Source: an uncultured Prevotella sp. (GTDB taxonomy: Bacteria; Bacteroidota; Bacteroidia; Bacteroidales; Bacteroidaceae). From it: 61,473 nucleotides of DNA. Each line of letters opens with the position of its first letter. Position 1 is the stretch's first letter. The notes under the pieces are model-generated. The model had not been told where the DNA came from. It saw only the letters and a program-made list of their open reading frames with translations, and searched no databases. The DNA lies in NCBI GenBank assembly GCA_934202525.1, contig CAKPYB010000018.1, positions 1-61,473 of the forward strand, read 5' to 3'. A program made the position numbers and the translations under genes. This document shows positions 14,549 to 21,790 of this stretch, piece after piece.

Positions 14549-15466
14549 ATGATAGAAACAAATTCTATAAAAGCATGGTATCTAGCCGCTCGCCCGAAGA
14601 CTCTGACGGCGGCGGCTGTTCCTGTTTTATTGGGTATTGCGCTGGCTTATAAAGACGCTCAGCAGATACAGACATTGCCAGCCCTACTCTGCCTGCTCTT
14701 TGCATGGGTAATGCAGATAGACAGCAATCTGGTGAATGATTATTTCGACTTCAAACATGGTAATGACGATGAAACCCGGCTGGGACCGAAACGTGCCTGC
14801 GCTGAAGGCTGGATAACATTGGGAGCCATGAAATGGGGAATCATCCTCACTACTCTTCTGGGCTGCGCCATAGGGCTTCCGCTGGTTCTTTTCGGAGGTT
14901 GGGAAATGGTTATCGTAGGCATCTGTTGCGTAGTCTTCTGTTTCCTCTATACTACCTGTCTCAGCTATTTGGGCATGGGCGATCTTCTGGTACTGCTCTT
15001 CTTCGGCATTGTACCCGTATGCTGCACATACTATCTCGTAATGCCCGAAACCATGCAGGGAGTAAGCCTGGAAACGGTTCTCGTATCTGTAGCCTGCGGA
15101 CTGGTAGTTGATACGCTGCTCATTCTGAACAATTACCGCGATCATGACAACGACCTGAGAGCCGGCAAGAAGACCCTTGTGGTTCACATAGGAAAGAAGA
15201 ATGCCGAGAGGTTATACTGCGCATTGGGCAATCTGGGCATTATTACCATAATAGGTGTCACCATCTACGAAGTATTTCAGCATGAAGCCAGCAGCATCTT
15301 CCTGCCGCTTGCAGCACTCTATATCATTCTGCACAACAGAACCTATATGGAGATGAAAAAGATAGGCGAAGGCAGAGAACTGAACAGAATTCTGGGCAAA
15401 ACAGCTCTGAACATCTTCTGTTTCGGCATTGTATCATCCCTGATCATCATCGGAATGGCGAAGTGA
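14549..15466 (+). CDS. menA: 1,4-dihydroxy-2-naphthoate polyprenyltransferase
   Basis: A 305-residue integral membrane prenyltransferase of the UbiA family, attaching the polyprenyl tail to dihydroxynaphthoate in menaquinone synthesis. The two Asp-rich motifs are present: NDYFDFKHGNDD (residues 63-74) and NNYRDHDNDLRAGKKTL (about 189-205). About nine hydrophobic helices are visible. The N-terminal AWYLAARPKTL is typical of MenA. Menaquinone as the sole quinone is expected in Bacteroidales. It is followed by an HD-hydrolase gene 67 bases later. Confidence 0.93.
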   Translation: MIETNSIKAWYLAARPKTLTAAAVPVLLGIALAYKDAQQIQTLPALLCLLFAWVMQIDSNLVNDYFDFKHGNDDETRLGPKRACAEGWITLGAMKWGIILTTLLGCAIGLPLVLFGGWEMVIVGICCVVFCFLYTTCLSYLGMGDLLVLLFFGIVPVCCTYYLVMPETMQGVSLETVLVSVACGLVVDTLLILNNYRDHDNDLRAGKKTLVVHIGKKNAERLYCALGNLGIITIIGVTIYEVFQHEASSIFLPLAALYIILHNRTYMEMKKIGEGRELNRILGKTALNIFCFGIVSSLIIIGMAK

Positions 15467-15491
15467 ACAATAATAAACTACTATTAATAAT

Positions 15492-15503
15492 GTACGCGCG
15501 TAC
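15492..15503. promoter_or_regulatory. 12-bp palindrome GTACGCGCGTAC before the HD-hydrolase gene
   Basis: Perfect palindrome 31 bases before the ATG at 15534, adjoining TACCTTAT, a weak -7-like sequence. It could be an operator; nothing else supports this. Confidence 0.3.
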
Positions 15504-15533
15504 CTTATTATATAATAAAATGGAGGAATATCT

Positions 15534-16163
15534 ATGAAACAACAGGTAAATCTCGAAATCATGGACTTTGTGGAGAAACAGATTCTCCCCAAATATAATG
15601 CTTTTGGCGAAAGTCATGGACTCAGACATGTTACCCGAGTCATCAGAAACTCTCTGAAACTGGTTCCGGTAACCGGAGCCGACATCGATATGGTGTATGT
15701 AATAGCCGCTTACCACGACCTGGGGATGAGCGGTCCGCGTGCCATTCATCACATCACCAGCGGCAAGATTCTGCAGGCAGATGCAAGACTGAAACGCTGG
15801 TTCGGTCCGGAGCAGATTAAAATCATGAAAGAAGCCGTTGAGGACCATCGGGCTTCATCCAGCCGTCAACCGCGCAGCATCTATGGCAAGATTGTGGCAG
15901 AAGCCGATCGCGATATTGATGTTCACGAAATTTTTCTGCGCGCTATACAGTATGGCAAAGAAAATAATCCAGATGATGACAAGGAGCAGCAATGGGAGCG
16001 GTTCAGCCAGCACATGGACGAAAAATATTCAAGAAACGGATACATCAGGTTATGGATTCCCAACTCCCCTAACGAGAAAGCGCTCAACGAACTGCGCAAT
16101 ATCATAGAGGACAAAACGGAACTGAGAAAATATTTCGAAAAAATATTCGAAGAAAACAGCTAA
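15534..16163 (+). CDS. HD-domain phosphohydrolase
   Basis: A 209-residue cytoplasmic protein with the HD metal-site order: His28/His32 (SHGLRHVTR), His61-Asp62 (AAYHDLGM), EDHR (about residues 102-105) and EADRDID. HD hydrolases cleave phosphate esters of nucleotides; the substrate here is unknown. GGAGG at 15522-15526 is 7 bases before the ATG, a good ribosome-binding site. It is not closely related to the SpoT/RelA type, lacking the conserved flanking helices. Confidence 0.8.
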   Translation: MKQQVNLEIMDFVEKQILPKYNAFGESHGLRHVTRVIRNSLKLVPVTGADIDMVYVIAAYHDLGMSGPRAIHHITSGKILQADARLKRWFGPEQIKIMKEAVEDHRASSSRQPRSIYGKIVAEADRDIDVHEIFLRAIQYGKENNPDDDKEQQWERFSQHMDEKYSRNGYIRLWIPNSPNEKALNELRNIIEDKTELRKYFEKIFEENS

Positions 16164-16191
16164 AACATTTGGTAGTTTCAAAATATTGCAT

Positions 16192-16199
16192 TATCTTTG
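16192..16199 (+). promoter_or_regulatory. -7 element of the 16204-16507 RNA
   Basis: TATCTTTG followed by CATT, with TTTG at 16168-16171 as the -33 element at 20-base spacing: one of the best promoter matches in the window. Confidence 0.75.
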
Positions 16200-16203
16200 C
16201 ATT

Positions 16204-16507
16204 ATCAAATAATGACTAAGATGTTTGCACCATTGCATCGTGATGATGCTTGGGTGCTAAAAGGAATAAGGGTCGTTTCGGTTCGATCGGGATACTCATC
16301 AAATTACACTATTGAAACCGAGAGGACATTCTCTTGCTCATGGCGGGCCACATAAACTGCCAGGCAGGTAAGCTGAAAAGCCGGTGGATTACAAAGGCGG
16401 AGAACTCTCAAATGTTTATACATTCGGAGTTTCATCACATCATCGAGCGGCCCTTTCTTTTACAAGAGGCGGATTTCTGAGAAAGAAGTCCGCCTCTATT
16501 TGTTTTT
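16204..16507 (+). ncRNA. Probable structured non-coding RNA, class not identified
   Basis: About 300 bases between a strong promoter and a strong terminator with no recognisable protein. Several stems can be drawn: TCGGTT with AACCGA (around 16280-16321), a CTGCC-A-GGCAG palindrome near 16358, and a possible long-range TGATGATG / CATCATCG pairing joining the two ends. It lacks the conserved cores I know for RNase P (GAGGAAAGUCC), tmRNA and SRP RNA. A 6S-like RNA or a cis leader remains possible. A 47-codon ORF (16212-16355) is present but does not look like a typical protein. It lies between the HD gene and a tRNA cluster. Confidence 0.5.
16465..16507 (+). terminator. Terminator of the unassigned RNA
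   Basis: AGAGGCGGA (16465-16473) pairs with TCCGCCTCT (16489-16497), and TCT/AAGAA extends the stem inward. ATTTGTTTTT follows. Confidence 0.8.
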
Positions 16508-16629
16508 ATAAGCAAAAGACTACAAAAAAGTTGGAGAAAACAACCCCTGATAATGTGGCAGTTATGAAGAAAATGCATTTTTATCAAAAAAAAGTTGCAA
16601 AAAGATTTGGTAGAATCAGAAAAATGTAG

Positions 16630-16637
16630 TACCTTTG
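16630..16637 (+). promoter_or_regulatory. -7 element of the tRNA-Ser/Glu cluster
   Basis: TACCTTTG followed by CACTCG, 49 bases before the tRNA-Ser(GCT) 5' end. Confidence 0.7.
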
Positions 16638-16686
16638 CACTCGCATTTGAGAACGATGCTTGGTTGATTCGGTTAAGAATCCGACT

Positions 16687-16773
16687 GGAAGGTTGGGTGA
16701 GTGGCTGAAACCAGCAGTTTGCTAAACTGCCGTGCGGGTTACCGTACCGGGGGTTCGAATCCCCCACCTTCCG
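16687..16773 (+). tRNA. tRNA-Ser (anticodon GCT)
   Basis: An 87-base serine tRNA. Acceptor GGAAGGT pairs with ACCTTCC, discriminator G, anticodon stem-loop CAGTTTGCTAAACTG with GCT, and a long variable arm. First gene of a three-tRNA cluster. No CCA is encoded. Confidence 0.93.
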
Positions 16774-16800
16774 CAAGCTATCGTCCGAAAATGTACTGTT

Positions 16801-16872
16801 GGTCGATTCATCTAATGGTTAGGATACAAGATTCTCAATCTTGGCATAGGGGTTCGATTCCCCTATCGACTA
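16801..16872 (+). tRNA. tRNA-Glu (anticodon CTC), copy 1
   Basis: A 72-base tRNA with D-arm ATCTAATGGTTAGGAT typical of tRNA-Glu, anticodon stem CAAGA/TCTTG around loop TTCTCAA (anticodon CTC), and T-arm AGGGGTTCGATTCCCCT. The first acceptor pair is G-U. Identical to copy 2. Confidence 0.92.
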
Positions 16873-16941
16873 CAAAAGTGTTTTTCATGGTATTAGATTT
16901 GAGTCTCTATAAGTCGTGAGATCAGTAGAGACATTTTTAAT

Positions 16942-17013
16942 GGTCGATTCATCTAATGGTTAGGATACAAGATTCTCAATCTTGGCATAGGGGTTCGATT
17001 CCCCTATCGACTA
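16942..17013 (+). tRNA. tRNA-Glu (anticodon CTC), copy 2
   Basis: Identical to 16801-16872. The sequence just downstream (CTACAAAA then AGTGTTTT and TCATG) also resembles that after copy 1, so the pair arose by tandem duplication including part of the flank. Confidence 0.92.
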
Positions 17014-17051
17014 CAAAAAGTGTTTTCATGTATTAATTTAGATTGTTTAAG

Positions 17052-17097
17052 CTTGCATTTAGTTCTTCACAAAAGACTACTGCAAGTTATTTTTTTA
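17052..17097 (+). terminator. Terminator of the tRNA cluster
   Basis: CTTGCA (17052-17057) pairs with TGCAAG (17081-17086), with an inner AGTTCTT/AAGACT stem, then TTATTTTTTT. The DUF5103/T9SS plug gene begins 20 bases later and no good promoter lies between, so that gene may depend on readthrough or on the weak TAAGCTTG at 17048. Confidence 0.65.
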
Positions 17098-17116
17098 TAT
17101 ATACGTACGAAGCCAT

Positions 17117-18361
17117 ATGAAACAATTATACACTGTCATCTCCATTCTCTTTCTGTTTACCCATACTGCCTGGGCGCAGCAGCACGAGATATTCAACCAG
17201 CGCATCAGAACCTTACAGGTTGTAGGCGGAACCAACTGGTTATCGCTCCCAGTATCGTCACTGGGCGGAGAACCTATCCATATCGATTTTGACGACATGA
17301 CGCACGATTATCATCGGTACAGCTACAAGATTGAACATTGTGATGCAAACTGGAACGTATCGGCTTCGCTCTTTGAAAGCGACTATATGAGAGGCTTCAA
17401 CGGCAATCAGATTATTGAAGATGTAGAGCAATCCATCAACACCAATCATCCTTACACTCATTATCATCTGGCAATTCCCAATGCCGACTGCCAACTTACC
17501 ATGAGCGGCAACTACAGACTGACGGTTTATGACGACAATGCGGAAAACGAGGAAGAAGGCAAAATGTTTACAGCCTGCTGGATGATTACAGAGCCTCAGC
17601 CATTGGTTAAACTCAAGTTAGAAGCTACTTCTACAACAGATATAGATATTCAGAAGAACCATCAGCAACTGAAAATGGAACTGGATCACAGCCAGCTGAG
17701 AATCACTCATCCCAACCAGCTGAACATCGTAGTGCTTCAGAACGGAAGATGGGACAATGCTGTCATCAACCCTAAACCCGACTACCTGAGTGCGGGGAAA
17801 ATGAGTTGGCAGCATGTAAGAGCTCTGATTTTCGATGCGGGCAACGAATACAGAAAGTTTGAGTTTCTGGACACCGACCATCCAACCATGGGAATAGACG
17901 CTATAGATTGGGATGGAAGCGACTATCAGGTAAAGGTAATGACTGACAGCCCTCGCCCCAATTACGTTTACGATGAAGCTGCCAAAGGTTCGTTTTATAT
18001 CCGCAACAGCGACAACGTAGAAAACAACAACACCTGCGAATATGCACAGATTCTCTTTACCCTGAAAGCTCCCAAGCTGCCAGGCGATGTTTATCTGAAC
18101 GCAGATTGGACCTACGGCCGTTTCCTCCCCGAATATCGGATGGAATTTGATGAAATGACGAAAACCTATCATGCACGTCTCTTCATGAAGCAAGGTTATT
18201 ACAGTTATCAGTATCTCATGAAAATGGATGACGGAAGCATCAGACAACTCCCATCAGAAGGAAATTTCTACCAGACCCAGAATAAATATAATGTACTGGT
18301 TTACTATCGGACTCAGAGCGACCGCACCGACCGACTGGTAGGATATGGAGAATTAAAATAA
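17117..18361 (+). CDS. Type IX secretion system plug protein (DUF5103 family)
   Basis: A 414-residue exported protein (signal peptide to AWAQQ, residue 22). Conserved pieces of the former DUF5103 family are visible: EIFNQRIRTLQV, GGEPIHIDFDD, YSYKIEHCDANWN, SDYMRGFNGNQI, and a C-terminal TYGRFLPEYRMEFDE with YYSYQYLM. In the SprA translocon structure the family plugs the outer-membrane channel. The gene stands alone here, with no other T9SS component in the window. It lies after the tRNA cluster and converges on the TonB receptor gene. Confidence 0.8.
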   Translation: MKQLYTVISILFLFTHTAWAQQHEIFNQRIRTLQVVGGTNWLSLPVSSLGGEPIHIDFDDMTHDYHRYSYKIEHCDANWNVSASLFESDYMRGFNGNQIIEDVEQSINTNHPYTHYHLAIPNADCQLTMSGNYRLTVYDDNAENEEEGKMFTACWMITEPQPLVKLKLEATSTTDIDIQKNHQQLKMELDHSQLRITHPNQLNIVVLQNGRWDNAVINPKPDYLSAGKMSWQHVRALIFDAGNEYRKFEFLDTDHPTMGIDAIDWDGSDYQVKVMTDSPRPNYVYDEAAKGSFYIRNSDNVENNNTCEYAQILFTLKAPKLPGDVYLNADWTYGRFLPEYRMEFDEMTKTYHARLFMKQGYYSYQYLMKMDDGSIRQLPSEGNFYQTQNKYNVLVYYRTQSDRTDRLVGYGELK

Positions 18362-18387
18362 AGGAAAGAAAACAGATAAAACAGAAA

Positions 18388-18430
18388 AGGAGTTCCGGCA
18401 TTATGAAATAATGCTTGAACTCCTTTTTCT
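18388..18430. terminator. Bidirectional terminator
   Basis: AGGAGTTC/GAACTCCT stem with an inner CATTAT/ATAATG stem, T-run on the plus strand and A-rich flank on the other side. It serves the convergent T9SS plug and TonB receptor genes. Confidence 0.8.
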
Positions 18431-18439
18431 ATTTTCAAT

Positions 18440-20821
18440 CTAAAAGTGGAATTTCAGATCAACACCACATTGGAAAGGATTGCCACGCTGGGCAAAATAC
18501 AGTTTCTTTCCTGTTGCTGCATTATCAACAGCAAAGGTATTATAATTAGTATCTGTGAGGTTCTTTCCCCAGATACTGATGCTCATCTTGCTGAAATCAA
18601 TATCACAATGCGCACCCATCACGAAATACATCTTCTGGCTGTAGGTATTGGCATTATCCCAATAAGTCTTGCCCTGCGCATTCATGTTCAATCCGAAGGT
18701 AAACTGTCCCAAATGATAGTCAGCCATAGCTGCTATCGTATGCTGTGGAACATAAGGAACCTTCTTGTCCTTATAACTCACAGCATCATCACCCTCACCA
18801 TCAGTATATTCATCAAATACGGCGCGCGTAAAACCATAGTTTACACCCCAATCAAAAGCACCATCGAAAGCTTGCCCCTTCAGCGCAGCTTCAATACCAC
18901 AACTGTGACTCTTTCCTGCATTAACCATCATTCGGCCAAAGCCATAGGTCCCTGCCATCACAGAGAGTTGCTGATTGCGAACCTGCATATAGAAGGCACT
19001 CAAATCGAAATGAAGACGATGATCAAAAAGATTGAGATGCGTTCCAACCTCATAATTCCATGAGGTTTCCGGCTTAAAGGCAATAGTTTGGTTCACCCTA
19101 TCATAATCTTCATCGGTATGAGGAACGTCATAATTGCCTCGCATCGCATGCTGGCGGTTAGCATTCAGTTCGGTCTGCAAGATGTCACTGAACATCTGGA
19201 TATTATAACCGCCTGCACGATAGCCCTTGCTCACCGTGGCATAAACATTGCTACCCTGCTCATCAAGCTGGTAACTTAAGCCAAATTTTGGCAAGAGCTG
19301 GTTGTAATCATCACCCGTTTTGCGGTCGAGCATTGAACGCAAAGTATAAGTAGCTTCCCTGCCCATCACCTTAGCTGTCATCGCCATATAAGCATAAGTA
19401 TCGTAATGAATACTTGTATGCATGAAATCGTAGCGCAAACCAAGCGTAGCTTTCAGACGGGAAGAAAGATCAAACGTACTCTCGTGATAGAGACCCAAAT
19501 TGCTCTGAGGAGTATGGAACAAACCCGGAGCTCCCATATCTACATTGACAGAAACTCCGCTAGCCATTGCCGGAGGCATTGCCTGCTGCATCTGACTCTG
19601 GATAACGTTACTGATAGGCTTCGTCAATGCTGAACCGAATTTTACAGGACCATTTGTCTTCAACCACACATGGGAGAAGAATGCACCCTGTGTAAGATGC
19701 CAGAAACCGAAGAAAGGCTGACGGCTCTTAAATGTAAACTCCTGAGTGATAGAATTCTGCAACTGATCTTGCTGCAAACTCAAATAATCTCCAGGAAGAT
19801 AATCCTGATCCATCTTCATATTGTCATCCAGGAACTGATAGCTGGTAGTAGAAGCAAAATCCCATTTCGTTCCTTCATGACGAAGATTGACACCCGAAAG
19901 CAGCATGTTGCGGCGATAAAGCCCAGGGAATGTAGTATTTGGCAATGCAGCCTTGCTACTGTTTAAATCCAGCTGACCATAAGGAAATGCATGCTGATAG
20001 ACAAATTGGTAATTGGCTAGCAAATCCATGCTCCATCCTCTATCAAAACGGAACTTAAGATTAAACTTACCGCCAGCCTCATCATAATTGTCGGCATAAT
20101 CGCTGGTTCCTGCACGATGGAAGAATCCCTTCTGTCCATCATAAAAAGCAGCTACCCCTAATGCGATACGAGGTGAAAGCTTCATATAATGAGCCGCTTC
20201 TACATTACGATAGAAATGAGAACCCAATCCCAGATTAACGTAGGTGCCCTTGCTATCATAAGCATCGCGGGAATAGATGCGCACCAAACCACCTTCAGAA
20301 TTCTGACCATAGAGTGTTCCCTGTGGACCACGGAGAATATCTATACGGCTGGTCTGATAATGGTGAAGATTGAAAGCTGCCTTGCTCAACACTGGAATTC
20401 CGTCAAGATAAATTCCTACAGCCGGACTGTTGATACGACTTCCAATGCCGCGCACATACATGGCATTGGTAAAACGCGAGCCATAGTTGGGCATTACGAA
20501 GTTAGGAACATAGCAAGAAAGTTCACGCAAATCGCGAGACCCCAATCGCTGCATCTGATAAGAACCGAAGGAAGTGCTGCTGAGAGGCTGTTGACGAAGA
20601 CGGAAATTCTCCTTAGGCTGCGAAACAACCACAACTTCATCAATGTCATAAACTCGGCTGCTATCAGCCAGCAAGCCGTTAGCTTCTGCAAACTTTTCAC
20701 TCGTACCCAATGACAGGTCAGAGCAAGTAGCCCTTTCGTTATCCGCAGCACTAGCCTGCAACGCTACCGCTGCCAAACCAATGCATACGCTCTTTTTACT
20801 ATAAAATACTATTTTTTTCAT
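18440..20821 (-). CDS. TonB-dependent outer-membrane receptor
   Basis: A 793-residue receptor. The ATG at 20821 (MKKIVFYSKKS) is chosen because the promoter -7 element lies only 9 bases upstream, inside the longer open frame that begins at 20854. Signal peptide to ASAAD; TonB-box-like DIDEVVVVSQ near residue 60; plug domain with YVRGIGSRINSPAVGIYLDG and ILRGPQGTLYGQNSEGG; then a 22-strand barrel ending in CGVDLKFHF. It lacks the carboxypeptidase-like N-terminal domain of SusC proteins and has no SusD partner, so iron, cofactor or small-molecule uptake is more likely than glycan uptake. Confidence 0.9.
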   Translation of the reverse strand: MKKIVFYSKKSVCIGLAAVALQASAADNERATCSDLSLGTSEKFAEANGLLADSSRVYDIDEVVVVSQPKENFRLRQQPLSSTSFGSYQMQRLGSRDLRELSCYVPNFVMPNYGSRFTNAMYVRGIGSRINSPAVGIYLDGIPVLSKAAFNLHHYQTSRIDILRGPQGTLYGQNSEGGLVRIYSRDAYDSKGTYVNLGLGSHFYRNVEAAHYMKLSPRIALGVAAFYDGQKGFFHRAGTSDYADNYDEAGGKFNLKFRFDRGWSMDLLANYQFVYQHAFPYGQLDLNSSKAALPNTTFPGLYRRNMLLSGVNLRHEGTKWDFASTTSYQFLDDNMKMDQDYLPGDYLSLQQDQLQNSITQEFTFKSRQPFFGFWHLTQGAFFSHVWLKTNGPVKFGSALTKPISNVIQSQMQQAMPPAMASGVSVNVDMGAPGLFHTPQSNLGLYHESTFDLSSRLKATLGLRYDFMHTSIHYDTYAYMAMTAKVMGREATYTLRSMLDRKTGDDYNQLLPKFGLSYQLDEQGSNVYATVSKGYRAGGYNIQMFSDILQTELNANRQHAMRGNYDVPHTDEDYDRVNQTIAFKPETSWNYEVGTHLNLFDHRLHFDLSAFYMQVRNQQLSVMAGTYGFGRMMVNAGKSHSCGIEAALKGQAFDGAFDWGVNYGFTRAVFDEYTDGEGDDAVSYKDKKVPYVPQHTIAAMADYHLGQFTFGLNMNAQGKTYWDNANTYSQKMYFVMGAHCDIDFSKMSISIWGKNLTDTNYNTFAVDNAATGKKLYFAQRGNPFQCGVDLKFHF

Positions 20822-20829
20822 AACGGGTG

Positions 20830-20837
20830 CAAAGGTA
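20830..20837 (-). promoter_or_regulatory. -7 element of the TonB receptor gene, almost at the start codon
   Basis: Minus strand TACCTTTG followed by CACCCG then TT and the ATG. The expected transcription start would leave a leader of about five bases or none, so the mRNA may be leaderless. Confidence 0.6.
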
Positions 20838-20863
20838 CATATTTTTTCCTGCACCCCCTATCC

Positions 20864-21790
20864 TTATTTATGAGGAAACAGATAAACCCGTATGGCAAAC
20901 CATATATAGGCTACGAGCAACAAATAACCTATATAATATAAGGTAGTAACACTGAAAATGATGTAATCAATGGCGCAAACACCCACTAAACCACCCAGAT
21001 ACAGAACTGCATCACCTGCCGGCAAACGGTGTTTCACCTCATCAACACAAGCCAATCCTACTATCAGTATCGCCCAGACTGTAGCCAGGAAAAAACCCAG
21101 TATCGGCGGTACGGCAAAAGGATTGAGCGTAGGATGAAAATAAAAATGACGCCATACTTCTGGCAAAAACAGCTGAATGGTTGCATAGAAGGTTGCTGAT
21201 ATCGAAACAATAAGCACCAACGCTGTAGGATATGGTGAATCAATATCATTAAAATGAACCAGTTTACCATTGCTATGGAAAATCTTACGAACTGTATAGG
21301 CTACGGCTATGAGAATAATGATAACCATGAAGATGAGCAAGTGAGTATTGCTGAAGGTCATAATGAACTCTGAAATAGGATCATCGGGAACAACCTTCGG
21401 CAGCAGACGGGACTCACGGGTCCAGCCAAACTGATTATCCTCAGTAGCCAACTGCACCCAAACTGAATCTATGGAATCCTGAGGAACCATACGGATATCC
21501 GTAACCACCAGAAGGCGGTTCTTTCGGACTGCGAAAGAGTCAATAGGCAAATTGCTCAAAAACTCTTCAGGCTGTTGCGCAATCAGTTCCAGGGAATCCT
21601 TGAATACCAGAAAATTAAACTTGTTAGTATAATGATGGGTGGTAGAAAACGAAATGGAATCGAGTTGTTTATTGCTGTACTCTACCATAGCTGCATGCAT
21701 CTGGTGATGAGCACGGCGATGATAACAACTGCTGAACATCAAGAGGATGCCCAGCATACAAAGAATCTGTATCGTCCATTTCTTTTTCAT
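20864..21790 (-). CDS. Membrane lipoprotein with SH3-like domain
   Basis: A 308-residue protein. Lipobox LLMFSSC (Cys22). Residues ~80-130 have the bacterial SH3 pattern seen in cell-wall proteins (RLLVVTDIRMVPQDS, WVQLATEDNQFGWTRESRLL). The C-terminal half holds four to five membrane helices (near 146-165, 188-207, 222-247, 262-303). The family is not recognised. Its ATG directly abuts the stop of the U32 gene (21791), so it is the third gene of the metA-U32 unit on the minus strand. Confidence 0.65.
   Translation of the reverse strand: MKKKWTIQILCMLGILLMFSSCYHRRAHHQMHAAMVEYSNKQLDSISFSTTHHYTNKFNFLVFKDSLELIAQQPEEFLSNLPIDSFAVRKNRLLVVTDIRMVPQDSIDSVWVQLATEDNQFGWTRESRLLPKVVPDDPISEFIMTFSNTHLLIFMVIIILIAVAYTVRKIFHSNGKLVHFNDIDSPYPTALVLIVSISATFYATIQLFLPEVWRHFYFHPTLNPFAVPPILGFFLATVWAILIVGLACVDEVKHRLPAGDAVLYLGGLVGVCAIDYIIFSVTTLYYIGYLLLVAYIWFAIRVYLFPHK

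Noticed and set aside
16212..16355. 47-codon ORF within the 16204-16507 transcript
   Set aside because: The composition (MTKMFAPLHRDDAWVLKG and so on) lacks any domain or signal, and the surrounding stems and terminator favour a structured RNA; it is mentioned only as an alternative.
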